DNA of 57,959 nt. Origin: Verrucomicrobiota bacterium (GTDB lineage: Bacteria; Verrucomicrobiota; Verrucomicrobiia; Opitutales; Opitutaceae). The DNA lies in NCBI GenBank assembly GCA_023416735.1, contig JAEZGX010000004.1:1-57959 (forward strand). The letters run 5' to 3'. Below, in pieces: positions 44,429-51,651 of this stretch. Position 1 is the stretch's first letter. Each line of letters starts with the position of its first letter. The translations under genes and the position numbers were made by a program. The notes under the pieces were generated by a model, which was given only the letters and a program-made list of their open reading frames with translations, made no database searches and had not been told where the DNA came from.

Positions 44429-45775
44429 TTATTCGCTGTCGTTCCAAGGCTCGTCCCACTCGGTATCCGCCAGCGATAAAACCGTCGAGGGCCGCTGCTC
44501 CACCGCAGCGACGAGCTGCTGCGCCACGCCGGTCCACGTGAACAAGCTCCGCGCTTTGTGCGCACCCATGCGCGACAAACGGCTCCGCAGCCGGGGATGA
44601 CGAAAAACTTTTGCCATCATGATGCCGAGGTCCTCGCGATCGAACGGGTCCGCGTAGAGCGCGTGCCGGCCGAAGGTAATCGCGCGATACAATCCGCCAT
44701 GCACCGTCACGATGGTGGGCGTTCCCGAAGCCATCGCCTCGATCGCCGTCATGCCGAACGGCTCGTAACGGCTCGACAACACGAACATGTCCGCCGCGCG
44801 GTAATAATCCGCCAGATCTTCCTCCGCGATGAATGAACCGAACGTGATGCGATCCGGCGCCGATGTCTTTGCTGCCACTGCCTGGTATTCGGCCAGCAGC
44901 GATTTCTCAAAATCGTTCAAGTCCGACCCGCCGATCGCGAGATACAATCTCGCCGTCGGTTCGCGTCGCGCCACGAGGTCGAACGCCTCGATCAAAAGAT
45001 CGTAGCCTTTATTCCGCGCCAGCCGCCCGAGCGCGAGCACCACCTTGCCTTCGAAACCAAACCGTTGCCGGATCGCCTGCCGGCTCGCTTCTCCGACGGG
45101 ATAATAACGGTTGTCGTCGTAGCCCGGCGGAACCATCCGCACGCGCTCGGCCGGCACTTCGTAATCCTCAATGATGAAATCGAGCTGCGGAGGCGTCGTC
45201 GCCACCACGAGATTGCAATCGCGATAAAGCTTCCGCTCGTCGCGCACGCGGCGCGAGAAGTTGTATTGCTTTTCAAACTTTGAGGCGTCGCCCGGATAAT
45301 CGCGCTCCATCTGGCGTTGCTTCCATAGCCCGAGCGAGTGCGGCGTATGCACGTGCGGCACGTCGAGCACTTCCGCCAGATGCTGTCCCGCCACGCCCGC
45401 GTCCCAATAGTGGCTGTTGATAAAATCGTATTTCAACCCGTGTCGCTGGATCAACCGGAGCGCGTGCTCGCCCCACTCGTCGAGATACTCGACCAGATAT
45501 TCCTTCGTGATGAATTCCTTCCCGCCGCACGGGACGCGAATCACGCGCACGCGATCCGTGACTTCCTCGAACTGCGGTTGGTCCTCGAACTGACGCGTCC
45601 AGATGTCGACCTCGTAGCCGAGAAGCGCGAGCTTCTTGGACAGCTCCAACACATAAACAACCTGCCCTCCGGTGTCGGCCGCGCCGAGCGGAGGCAAGGC
45701 GGCGACATACCCGTGAGTAGATATCATGGCGATGCGCGGAAGAGAGCTGTCGGCGTTGAGAGCTTGTCGTGTCAT
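44429..45775 (-). CDS. Sucrose-phosphate-synthase-like family 4 glycosyltransferase
   Basis: 448 aa. The N-terminal ISTHGYVAALPPLGAADTGG followed by QVVYVLELSKKLALLGYEVD has the insertion before the GGQ loop found in sucrose synthase/sucrose-phosphate synthase GT4 enzymes. INSHYWDAG and HTPHSLGLWKQRQM are further SPS-like motifs. The donor domain has LALGRLARNKGYDLLIEAF and SRYEPFGMTAIEAMASGTPT with the E-x7-E pair. Reaction expected: UDP- (or ADP-) glucose plus fructose 6-phosphate to sucrose 6-phosphate. It heads the minus-strand sucrose module. Other sugar-phosphate synthases of the group (e.g. mannosylfructose-phosphate synthase) remain possible. Confidence 0.83.
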   Translation of the reverse strand: MTRQALNADSSLPRIAMISTHGYVAALPPLGAADTGGQVVYVLELSKKLALLGYEVDIWTRQFEDQPQFEEVTDRVRVIRVPCGGKEFITKEYLVEYLDEWGEHALRLIQRHGLKYDFINSHYWDAGVAGQHLAEVLDVPHVHTPHSLGLWKQRQMERDYPGDASKFEKQYNFSRRVRDERKLYRDCNLVVATTPPQLDFIIEDYEVPAERVRMVPPGYDDNRYYPVGEASRQAIRQRFGFEGKVVLALGRLARNKGYDLLIEAFDLVARREPTARLYLAIGGSDLNDFEKSLLAEYQAVAAKTSAPDRITFGSFIAEEDLADYYRAADMFVLSSRYEPFGMTAIEAMASGTPTIVTVHGGLYRAITFGRHALYADPFDREDLGIMMAKVFRHPRLRSRLSRMGAHKARSLFTWTGVAQQLVAAVEQRPSTVLSLADTEWDEPWNDSE

Positions 45776-46045
45776 AGACTAATAATAGCACAAGTGCCGG
45801 CCAATGGCGGCGGTTCTAAGGTCCATGGCAGTAGTGCCACCCGCGTCGTTGCGTCGTCTGGACCTTGTGCTGGGAGAGTGAACGTGCGGGCGGAGCAAAC
45901 CCACCCTCAAGGCACCGCGCCTGACGTTTTGGTCAGGCGTTTCCCCGACTCGTTCCCTCCGCATCCGATCTCCGGCGGACCGGCCAACACAATCCTGCGT
46001 GTTCCTTTACAATGCTGGCTAATCTTTCGAACGTTTCCACCTCCC
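45776..46045. other. Divergent intergenic region between the sucrose module and malQ
   Basis: 270 bases without a credible gene. Contains a strong hairpin at 45918-45939 (8-bp stem, six-base loop) followed by TTTCCCC. The hairpin lies 107 bases upstream of malQ, so it could terminate leader transcripts or be an operator for the divergent promoters, which I cannot place by eye. Confidence 0.45.
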
Positions 46046-47620
46046 ATGCCTCCTTCGCTCGCTCCTTCTCCTTCCGAAGCCTGCACGCCGATCTTCGACT
46101 GGCTCGACCGCCGCAGCGCCGGCGTGCTGCTCCACCCGACCGCGCTGCCCAGCCTCCATGGCGTCGGCGCGTTCGATCAGGAGGCGTTCAACCTCCTCGA
46201 CTTCTTCGCCCAGGCGGGGATCTCCGCGTGGCAACTTTGCCCGCTTGGTCCGACCGGCTACGGCGATTCTCCTTACCAATGCTTCTCCGCCTTCGCCGGG
46301 AATCCTTACTTGATCGATCCCGGTGCCCTCGTTCAGGCCGGACTCATCACCGCCGACGCCGCCGCTCCGCTGCGCGCGTTGCCCGTCGATCGCGTGGATT
46401 TCGGCGCACTCTACCAACTGAAGTTGCCCATCCTTTTTTCCGCCTACGAAACCGCCCGCCGCGATCCGAAGCGTCCGCTGCCCTACGGTGATTTCAACGC
46501 ATTCCGCCAGCAACACAGCGCCTGGCTCGAAAGCTACTGCCTCTTCTCCGCGCTCAAGGAACATTTCAAAGGCCAACCTTGGTGGGACTGGCCCGCCGAG
46601 GTCCGCTCCTTCTCCGCCGCGCGCAAATCGCCGCTCGCCTCCCAGCTCAACGCCCGCGCCGACGCGTATGCGTTTGTTCAATACCTGTTCTTCGGCCAAT
46701 GGGCCAGACTGCGCGCCCGCGCCCGCGAGATGGGCATTTCCATCATCGGCGACACGCCGATCTTCGCGGCCATCGACAGCGCCGATGTCTGGGCCAATCC
46801 GAACCTCTTCCAACTCGATCCGAAAACGTCGCGTCCTACGTTCGTCGCCGGCGTTCCACCCGACTACTTCTCCGCCGACGGCCAACTTTGGGGCAACCCT
46901 CTCTACCATTGGCCCGCTCACGCCGCCGATGGTTACAAGTGGTGGCTCGACCGCTTGCGCGCTAACTTCGAGCTCTACGACATCGTTCGCATCGATCACT
47001 TCCGCGGCTTCGATACGTATTGGTCCATCCCCGCCGACGCCGCGAACGCCCGCACCGGCACCTGGGAGCAAGGGCCTGGCGTCGAATTCTTCAAAGCCGT
47101 CCGCACCGCCCTGCCCAACGCAAAACTCATCGCCGAGGATTTGGGCGAGCTCGCGCCGTCCGTCATCACGCTCCGCGAAGCCACCGGCCTTCCGGGCATG
47201 GCGATTCTCCAATTCGCCTTCGGCAGCGGCTCCGACAATCTTTACCTCCCGCACAATCACCGCGCGAACAGCGTCATTTATCCCGGCACCCACGACAACG
47301 ACACCACCCTCGGCTGGTATGCTGCGGTCGATGAACTCACCCGCGATCACGTGCGTCGCTACTTTCGCGTGAGCGGCCGCGAAATCGGTTGGGATTTCAT
47401 CCGCGCCGCCTACGCTTCCGTCGCTCGTCTCGCCGTCATCCCACTGCAGGACATGTTCTCGTTGGGTTCCGAAGCGCGATTCAACACTCCGGGCAAATCC
47501 CAAGGCAACTGGAGTTGGCGCTATCAACCGCAACAACTCCGCTCCCTTCGCGACGGCGCCTCCACCTACCTCCGCGATCTCGCCGATCTCTATGGCCGCG
47601 CGCCCGTCCAGCCGCGCTAG
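46046..47620 (+). CDS. malQ: 4-alpha-glucanotransferase (amylomaltase, GH77)
   Basis: 524 aa from ATG 46046. The open frame runs upstream over 700 bases, but only this start fits the family. Substrate loop PTALPSLHGVGAF and LCPLGPTGYGDSPYQ near the N-terminus, nucleophile Asp in IVRIDHFRGFDTYW, acid/base Glu in LIAEDLG and transition-state Asp in GTHDNDTTLGW are all present. The length is normal for bacterial MalQ. It disproportionates maltodextrins in the cytoplasm. Divergent from the sucrose-phosphate-synthase gene, it suggests that glycogen/maltodextrin and sucrose pools are managed together. Confidence 0.95.
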   Translation: MPPSLAPSPSEACTPIFDWLDRRSAGVLLHPTALPSLHGVGAFDQEAFNLLDFFAQAGISAWQLCPLGPTGYGDSPYQCFSAFAGNPYLIDPGALVQAGLITADAAAPLRALPVDRVDFGALYQLKLPILFSAYETARRDPKRPLPYGDFNAFRQQHSAWLESYCLFSALKEHFKGQPWWDWPAEVRSFSAARKSPLASQLNARADAYAFVQYLFFGQWARLRARAREMGISIIGDTPIFAAIDSADVWANPNLFQLDPKTSRPTFVAGVPPDYFSADGQLWGNPLYHWPAHAADGYKWWLDRLRANFELYDIVRIDHFRGFDTYWSIPADAANARTGTWEQGPGVEFFKAVRTALPNAKLIAEDLGELAPSVITLREATGLPGMAILQFAFGSGSDNLYLPHNHRANSVIYPGTHDNDTTLGWYAAVDELTRDHVRRYFRVSGREIGWDFIRAAYASVARLAVIPLQDMFSLGSEARFNTPGKSQGNWSWRYQPQQLRSLRDGASTYLRDLADLYGRAPVQPR

Positions 47621-47677
47621 CGCTCCGCGAAATTCGCTCCATTGACAATCACGCGTCTCGACGCGTCGCTTTTCGCT

Positions 47678-48763
47678 GTGTCCGTCCGCGAAAAGATCCT
47701 CGTCGCCATGTCCGGCGGCGTCGACAGCTCCGTCGCCGCGCTGCTGCTCAAACAGCAGGGCTACGACGTCGTCGGCGCCTACATGAAGAACTGGATCAAC
47801 GAGGACAATGTCATCGGCCATTGCCCGTGGATGCAGGACATCGAAGACGCGCGTCGCGTCGCCGAGCAGATCGGGATCGAGTTTCGCGTGGTCAATCTCA
47901 TGCGCGACTACCGCGAGCGCGTCGTCGCGTATTTGCTGGATGGTTACGCCCGCGGTCTCACGCCCAACCCGGACGTGATGTGCAATCGTGAGATCAAATT
48001 TGGCGTCTTCCGCGCCTGGGCCCGCGACCACGGCTTTACCGCCGTCGCCACGGGTCATTATGCGCAACGCATCCCTTCGGCGGAAAGCGCGGGCTTTTCG
48101 CTCTCCGAAGGCGCCGACCCCAACAAAGACCAATCCTACTTCCTCGCCCTGCTTTCACAGGAGCAGTTGCGCGACGCCCGCTTTCCGATCGGTCACATCG
48201 CCAAACCCGAGCTCCGGCGTCTCGCCCGCGAAGCCGGCCTCGCCACCGCAGAAAAAAAAGACAGCCAAGGCATCTGCTTCATCGGCGAAGTGAAAATGCA
48301 GGATTTTCTCCGCGCCTACGTTCCCGACGCACCCGGCCCGATTGTCCGCGCCACCGATGGACGCGAGCTCGGCCAACATCGCGGCCTCCACTTCTACACG
48401 CTCGGTCAACGCAAGGGCATCGGCATCCCGTCCAATACCGACAACAAAGCCTACGTCGTCGTCGGCAAACGCGCCGCCGATCGCGCACTCCTCGTCGCCT
48501 TCGATTCGCCCGACGCGCCCGGTCTGTTCCAACGCGAGGTTCGCGTCCACTCGCTCAGCTGGATCAACGAACCTATTTCCGCTTCACGCACCCTCGAGGG
48601 CCGCGTCCGCTATCGCGATCCTCGCATTCAACTCGAGTTCATTCCCGAAACCGAAAGCTCCGCGCTCATCCGTTTCCGCGATCCACAACGCGGTCTCGCC
48701 AGCGGCCAAATCCTCGCCTTCTACGATGGTCCCCGCCTCCTCGGCGGCGCCGTTTACTCTTAA
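47678..48763 (+). CDS. mnmA: tRNA-specific 2-thiouridylase MnmA
   Basis: 361 aa from GTG 47678, which places the family start VREKILVAMSGGVDSSVAAL correctly; a TTG at 47642 would add 12 residues. PP-loop SGGVDSS at the N-terminus, first catalytic Cys in NPDVMCNREIKFG, second in SQGICFIG, and the C-terminal beta-barrel (GQHRGLHFYTLGQRKGIGI). It thiolates U34 of Glu, Gln and Lys tRNAs using persulfide sulfur. A housekeeping gene lying between accessory blocks; starts 57 bases after malQ. Confidence 0.96.
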   Translation: MSVREKILVAMSGGVDSSVAALLLKQQGYDVVGAYMKNWINEDNVIGHCPWMQDIEDARRVAEQIGIEFRVVNLMRDYRERVVAYLLDGYARGLTPNPDVMCNREIKFGVFRAWARDHGFTAVATGHYAQRIPSAESAGFSLSEGADPNKDQSYFLALLSQEQLRDARFPIGHIAKPELRRLAREAGLATAEKKDSQGICFIGEVKMQDFLRAYVPDAPGPIVRATDGRELGQHRGLHFYTLGQRKGIGIPSNTDNKAYVVVGKRAADRALLVAFDSPDAPGLFQREVRVHSLSWINEPISASRTLEGRVRYRDPRIQLEFIPETESSALIRFRDPQRGLASGQILAFYDGPRLLGGAVYS

Positions 48764-48784
48764 CCCCCGACTTCAACTCACCCC

Positions 48785-50062
48785 ATGCTCACGCTGAAAT
48801 CGATCCGCCTGCTCGCCGCGTTCGCCGTCATCGTGTTGTCCCATGCCCGCGCCAACGGCGATTGGCCCTTGCCCGTCACCACGCCGGCAACCGCCGGTTT
48901 TTCCGCCGAGCGACTCGATGGGCTCCACCGCAATCTCCGCGCTCACATCGACGCGGGAAAATACTCCGGCTACATCCTCGCTCTCGCGCGTGACGGAGAG
49001 ATCGTCGATTTCCGCGCTCACGGCCATCGCGATCTCGAAGCCCGCGCGCCCATGCAGAAGGACTCCATCGTGAAGATCTTCTCCATGTCGAAGATCGTCA
49101 CGTCCGCCGCCATTTTGATTCTCATGGAGGAAGGTCGCCTCAAGCTCGGCGATCCTGCCGAAAACTACCTTCCCGCGCTGAAGAATCGAAAGGTCTTCAC
49201 CGGCGGCACCGCTGACGCGCCGCAGCTCGTCGACGCCAACCGCCCGTTCACGATTCGCGATCTCCTCACTCACACCGCCGGCTACTACTACGACGAATCA
49301 TGGTCGTCCGATCCCGTCCCCGGCGAGCTCATGAAACGCGCCAAAATCTTCGAGGCCTCCAACCTCGACGATTTCATTCATCGGATCGCGAACGTCCCGC
49401 TCCACGAACAGCCCGGCACCCGTTACCGCTACGGCATCAACACCGACATCCTCGGCGCCATCGTCGAAAAAGCCTCCGGTCAACCGCTCGATCGCTTCCT
49501 GCAAGAACGCATCTTCGCTCCGTTGGGCATGCGCGACACCAGCTTCTACGTGCCCGAGGAAAAACACTCCCGCCTCGCCAAGGTCTATCAACGCGACGCC
49601 TCTGGAAAACTCGCTCCCAACCCTTGGGCCAACGCGCCTCTAGCCGGCCCCAATCGCCCGTTCTTCAGCGGCGGCGGCGGACTCTACTCAACCGCCGGCG
49701 ACTATCTTCGGTTCGCGCAAATGCTCCTCAATGGCGGCGAGCTCGACGGCACGCGTATCCTCAGCCGCAAGACGGTCGAGTTGATGACCCAGAATCACAT
49801 CGCGCACTTGGCCACCCCGCACCCGTTCAACACCCCGTCCCAAGGCTTCGGTCTCGGCGTCCGCATTCTCACCGACCTCGGCCAAAGCCCGCTCCTCGGC
49901 ACTCCCGGAACCTTCGGCTGGGACGGCGCCGCAACCACCAAGGTCGAAATGGATCCCACTGAACGCCTCGTCTCGATCGTTCTTTTTCAACACGTCCCGT
50001 TCAACCAGGACGACATCTTCGCCACCTGGGCCAACGGCTACTACTCCGCGCTCATCGACTGA
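48785..50062 (+). CDS. Exported serine hydrolase, beta-lactamase (class C/EstB) family
   Basis: 425 aa with a signal peptide (SIRLLAAFAVIVLSHARA). The catalytic SxxK is SMSK in KIFSMSKIVTSAAIL. The second motif YxN is probably YGIN in YRYGINTDILGAIVE. A late SGGGGLYSTAGDYLRFAQM is also characteristic of the family (PF00144). Members act as esterases, D-aminopeptidases or peptidoglycan peptidases more often than as antibiotic-inactivating enzymes; nothing here points to resistance. 21 bases after mnmA, ends convergent to the sigma factor gene. Confidence 0.88.
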   Translation: MLTLKSIRLLAAFAVIVLSHARANGDWPLPVTTPATAGFSAERLDGLHRNLRAHIDAGKYSGYILALARDGEIVDFRAHGHRDLEARAPMQKDSIVKIFSMSKIVTSAAILILMEEGRLKLGDPAENYLPALKNRKVFTGGTADAPQLVDANRPFTIRDLLTHTAGYYYDESWSSDPVPGELMKRAKIFEASNLDDFIHRIANVPLHEQPGTRYRYGINTDILGAIVEKASGQPLDRFLQERIFAPLGMRDTSFYVPEEKHSRLAKVYQRDASGKLAPNPWANAPLAGPNRPFFSGGGGLYSTAGDYLRFAQMLLNGGELDGTRILSRKTVELMTQNHIAHLATPHPFNTPSQGFGLGVRILTDLGQSPLLGTPGTFGWDGAATTKVEMDPTERLVSIVLFQHVPFNQDDIFATWANGYYSALID

Positions 50063-50064
50063 CC

Positions 50065-50084
50065 TCGGCAGAAAGCCGAACTTT
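50065..50084. terminator. Small hairpin between convergent hydrolase and sigma factor genes
   Basis: Five-bp stem (50065-50069 with 50075-50079), five-base loop, then CTTTCCC, starting three bases after the hydrolase stop. Weak for an intrinsic terminator. Confidence 0.3.
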
Positions 50085-50115
50085 CCCGCGTGAGCCGTCG
50101 CTGTCGCGCCCGCAC

Positions 50116-51000
50116 TTATTCGGGACCTTCGCTCTCCCAGCGCCGCCCTACTCGCCCCAGTTTCTCCGGATTCATCACGACATAGACGGCGCGTATCCGG
50201 TTTCCTTGGACCGCGAAAGCCATCACCGAGACCTTTCCGTCTCGCCCTCGCATCACCCCGCCGACTTCGCCGTTCACTTTTGCGAGTTCCACCTGCGCGC
50301 CCGCAAACGCCCGCTCATGCAGCCCCGCATAAAACCGGCTGATCCGCTGCGCTCCCATAATTGGCCGGATCGCCGCCCGCACGCGTCCGCCTCCATCGGA
50401 GTAAAGCACCGCATCCTCCGCCAGCACCGCTAACAACTCCCCCACCTGTCCGGTCGTGCACGCGGCGAGAAACCGCCGCACCAACTCCTCCGCTTCTTGC
50501 ATCGGCGTCGACGGCGCCGGCTCCCGCTGCGCCAGCTGCCGCTTCGCTCGGCTCATCAACTGCCGGCAGTTCGCCTCACTTTTCCCCACGATCTCCGCGA
50601 TGGCTTCGTAGTCGTAAGCAAAAACCTCCCGCAGCAAAAACACCGCCCGCTCCGTCGGCCCGAGCGTTTCCAGCAAAAACAAAAACGCCACGCCCAACGA
50701 ATCCGCCAGCGCTGCCCGCGCATCCGGAGCCGGCGCCGTCTCATCCACAATCGGCTCCGGCAGCCACACGCCGACATAATCCTCCCGCCGCCGCCGCGCC
50801 GATCGCAGCTGATCGATCGCCAGTCGCGTGATCGTAGCCACCAGCCACGCTTTCGGAACTTCGATCGTCATCGCATCCTGCCGCTGCCAGCGCAGGAACG
50901 TCTCCTGCACGAGATCCTCCGCTTCCGCGACGCTGCCCAGCATCCGATATGCGATGCTGAACAACAGCGCGCGATGCTCCGTAAAATCATCGATCTTCAT
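50116..51000 (-). CDS. ECF41-type RNA polymerase sigma factor with C-terminal SnoaL-like domain
   Basis: 294 aa. Sigma region 2 (LFSIAYRMLGSVAEAEDLVQ) and region 4 (GPTERAVFLLREVFAYDYEA) are followed by a ~110-residue SnoaL-like extension. The three ECF41 hallmark motifs are present: WLPEP between the sigma domains, DGGG in YSDGGGRVRAA and NPEKL near the C-terminus. In this group the extension, not an anti-sigma factor, controls activity. The typical partner, a carboxymuconolactone-decarboxylase-like gene, is directly upstream on the same strand (61-base gap), and a matching promoter precedes that gene, implying autoregulation. Confidence 0.94.
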   Translation of the reverse strand: MKIDDFTEHRALLFSIAYRMLGSVAEAEDLVQETFLRWQRQDAMTIEVPKAWLVATITRLAIDQLRSARRRREDYVGVWLPEPIVDETAPAPDARAALADSLGVAFLFLLETLGPTERAVFLLREVFAYDYEAIAEIVGKSEANCRQLMSRAKRQLAQREPAPSTPMQEAEELVRRFLAACTTGQVGELLAVLAEDAVLYSDGGGRVRAAIRPIMGAQRISRFYAGLHERAFAGAQVELAKVNGEVGGVMRGRDGKVSVMAFAVQGNRIRAVYVVMNPEKLGRVGRRWESEGPE

Positions 51001-51061
51001 GCATCCACTTTCTTGCTACAATTCTGTGCGAGTGCCCGCCCGCTGCGAACTCCTTCTCGCT

Positions 51062-51547
51062 TCACTCCCCGAATCTCGGCGGCATCCGAAACCCGACATT
51101 CAACCGATTCCATCCGTTGATCGCCACGATCACCAGTGCCAGTTCCGCCAGCTCCTTCTCCGAGAAAGCCGCGCGTGCGGCCGCGAAATCGCTCTCGCTC
51201 ACATGCGTCCCCGCCAGCCGCGTCAACCGCTCCGTCCAAGCCAGCGCCGCCTGCTCCCGCTCCGTGTAGATGTCCACTTCGCGCCACGCATCGAGCAGAG
51301 ATAGCCGCTCGTCCGTCTCCCCGATCGCTTTCGCCTCACGCACGTGCATCTCGATGCAAAACGCGCATCCGTTGATCTGCGACGCCCGCAGCTTCACCAG
51401 GTTCAACAGCGTCTCATCCAGCCCGCTCTGGTCCGCCGCCGCCTGCAAGGCCAGCATGGCCTCCATCACCCGCGGGGCCACCGTCGCATAATTCAAGCGC
51501 GGCGCCGCCGTCTTCGTTTCCCTCTTCAATGTCGTTGGATTGTTCAT
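51062..51547 (-). CDS. Carboxymuconolactone decarboxylase/AhpD-like protein, ECF41 partner
   Basis: 161 aa from ATG 51547. The CxxC pair lies in INGCAFCIEMHVREAKAIGE with the conserved His, the redox/active-site signature of AhpD-like alkylhydroperoxidase-core proteins. LNYATVAPRVMEAMLALQ is the usual family N-terminus and appears only at residue ~18, so the 17-residue lead is extra. Only 11 bases separate the ECF41-type -10 from this ATG, so translation may be near leaderless or may start at the TTG six codons later. The protein probably handles an oxidised small molecule, and it is the standard ECF41 regulon member. Confidence 0.9.
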   Translation of the reverse strand: MNNPTTLKRETKTAAPRLNYATVAPRVMEAMLALQAAADQSGLDETLLNLVKLRASQINGCAFCIEMHVREAKAIGETDERLSLLDAWREVDIYTEREQAALAWTERLTRLAGTHVSESDFAAARAAFSEKELAELALVIVAINGWNRLNVGFRMPPRFGE

Positions 51548-51558
51548 ACCAACCTTCG

Positions 51559-51585
51559 GACGAAACGGTCCGACGTTTTGTGACA
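51559..51585 (-). promoter_or_regulatory. ECF41-type promoter (TGTCACA, 16-base spacer, CGTC)
   Basis: On the minus strand, TGTCACA (51585-51579) is followed by exactly 16 bases and CGTC (51562-51559). This is the -35/-10 arrangement I know for ECF41 sigma factors. It directly precedes the AhpD-like gene and the ECF41 gene behind it. A six-bp inverted repeat (51556-51561 with 51568-51573) overlaps the -10. Confidence 0.75.
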
Positions 51586-51651
51586 GCTTCCCACAATTCG
51601 CTTTTGACCCCCTCTCCCGCCCCGGCTTAGGTGACAGACCCTTTTTCCAAC

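Noticed and set aside
46019..48133. 704-codon open frame on the minus strand opposite malQ and mnmA
   Set aside because: Low-complexity Gly/Val/Glu/Ala composition typical of the antisense of GC-rich codons; malQ and mnmA on the + strand have complete catalytic motifs.
48785..50062. Antibiotic-resistance beta-lactamase
   Set aside because: The SxxK fold is shared by many esterases and peptidases; no class C-specific KTG box was seen and the context is not a resistance locus.
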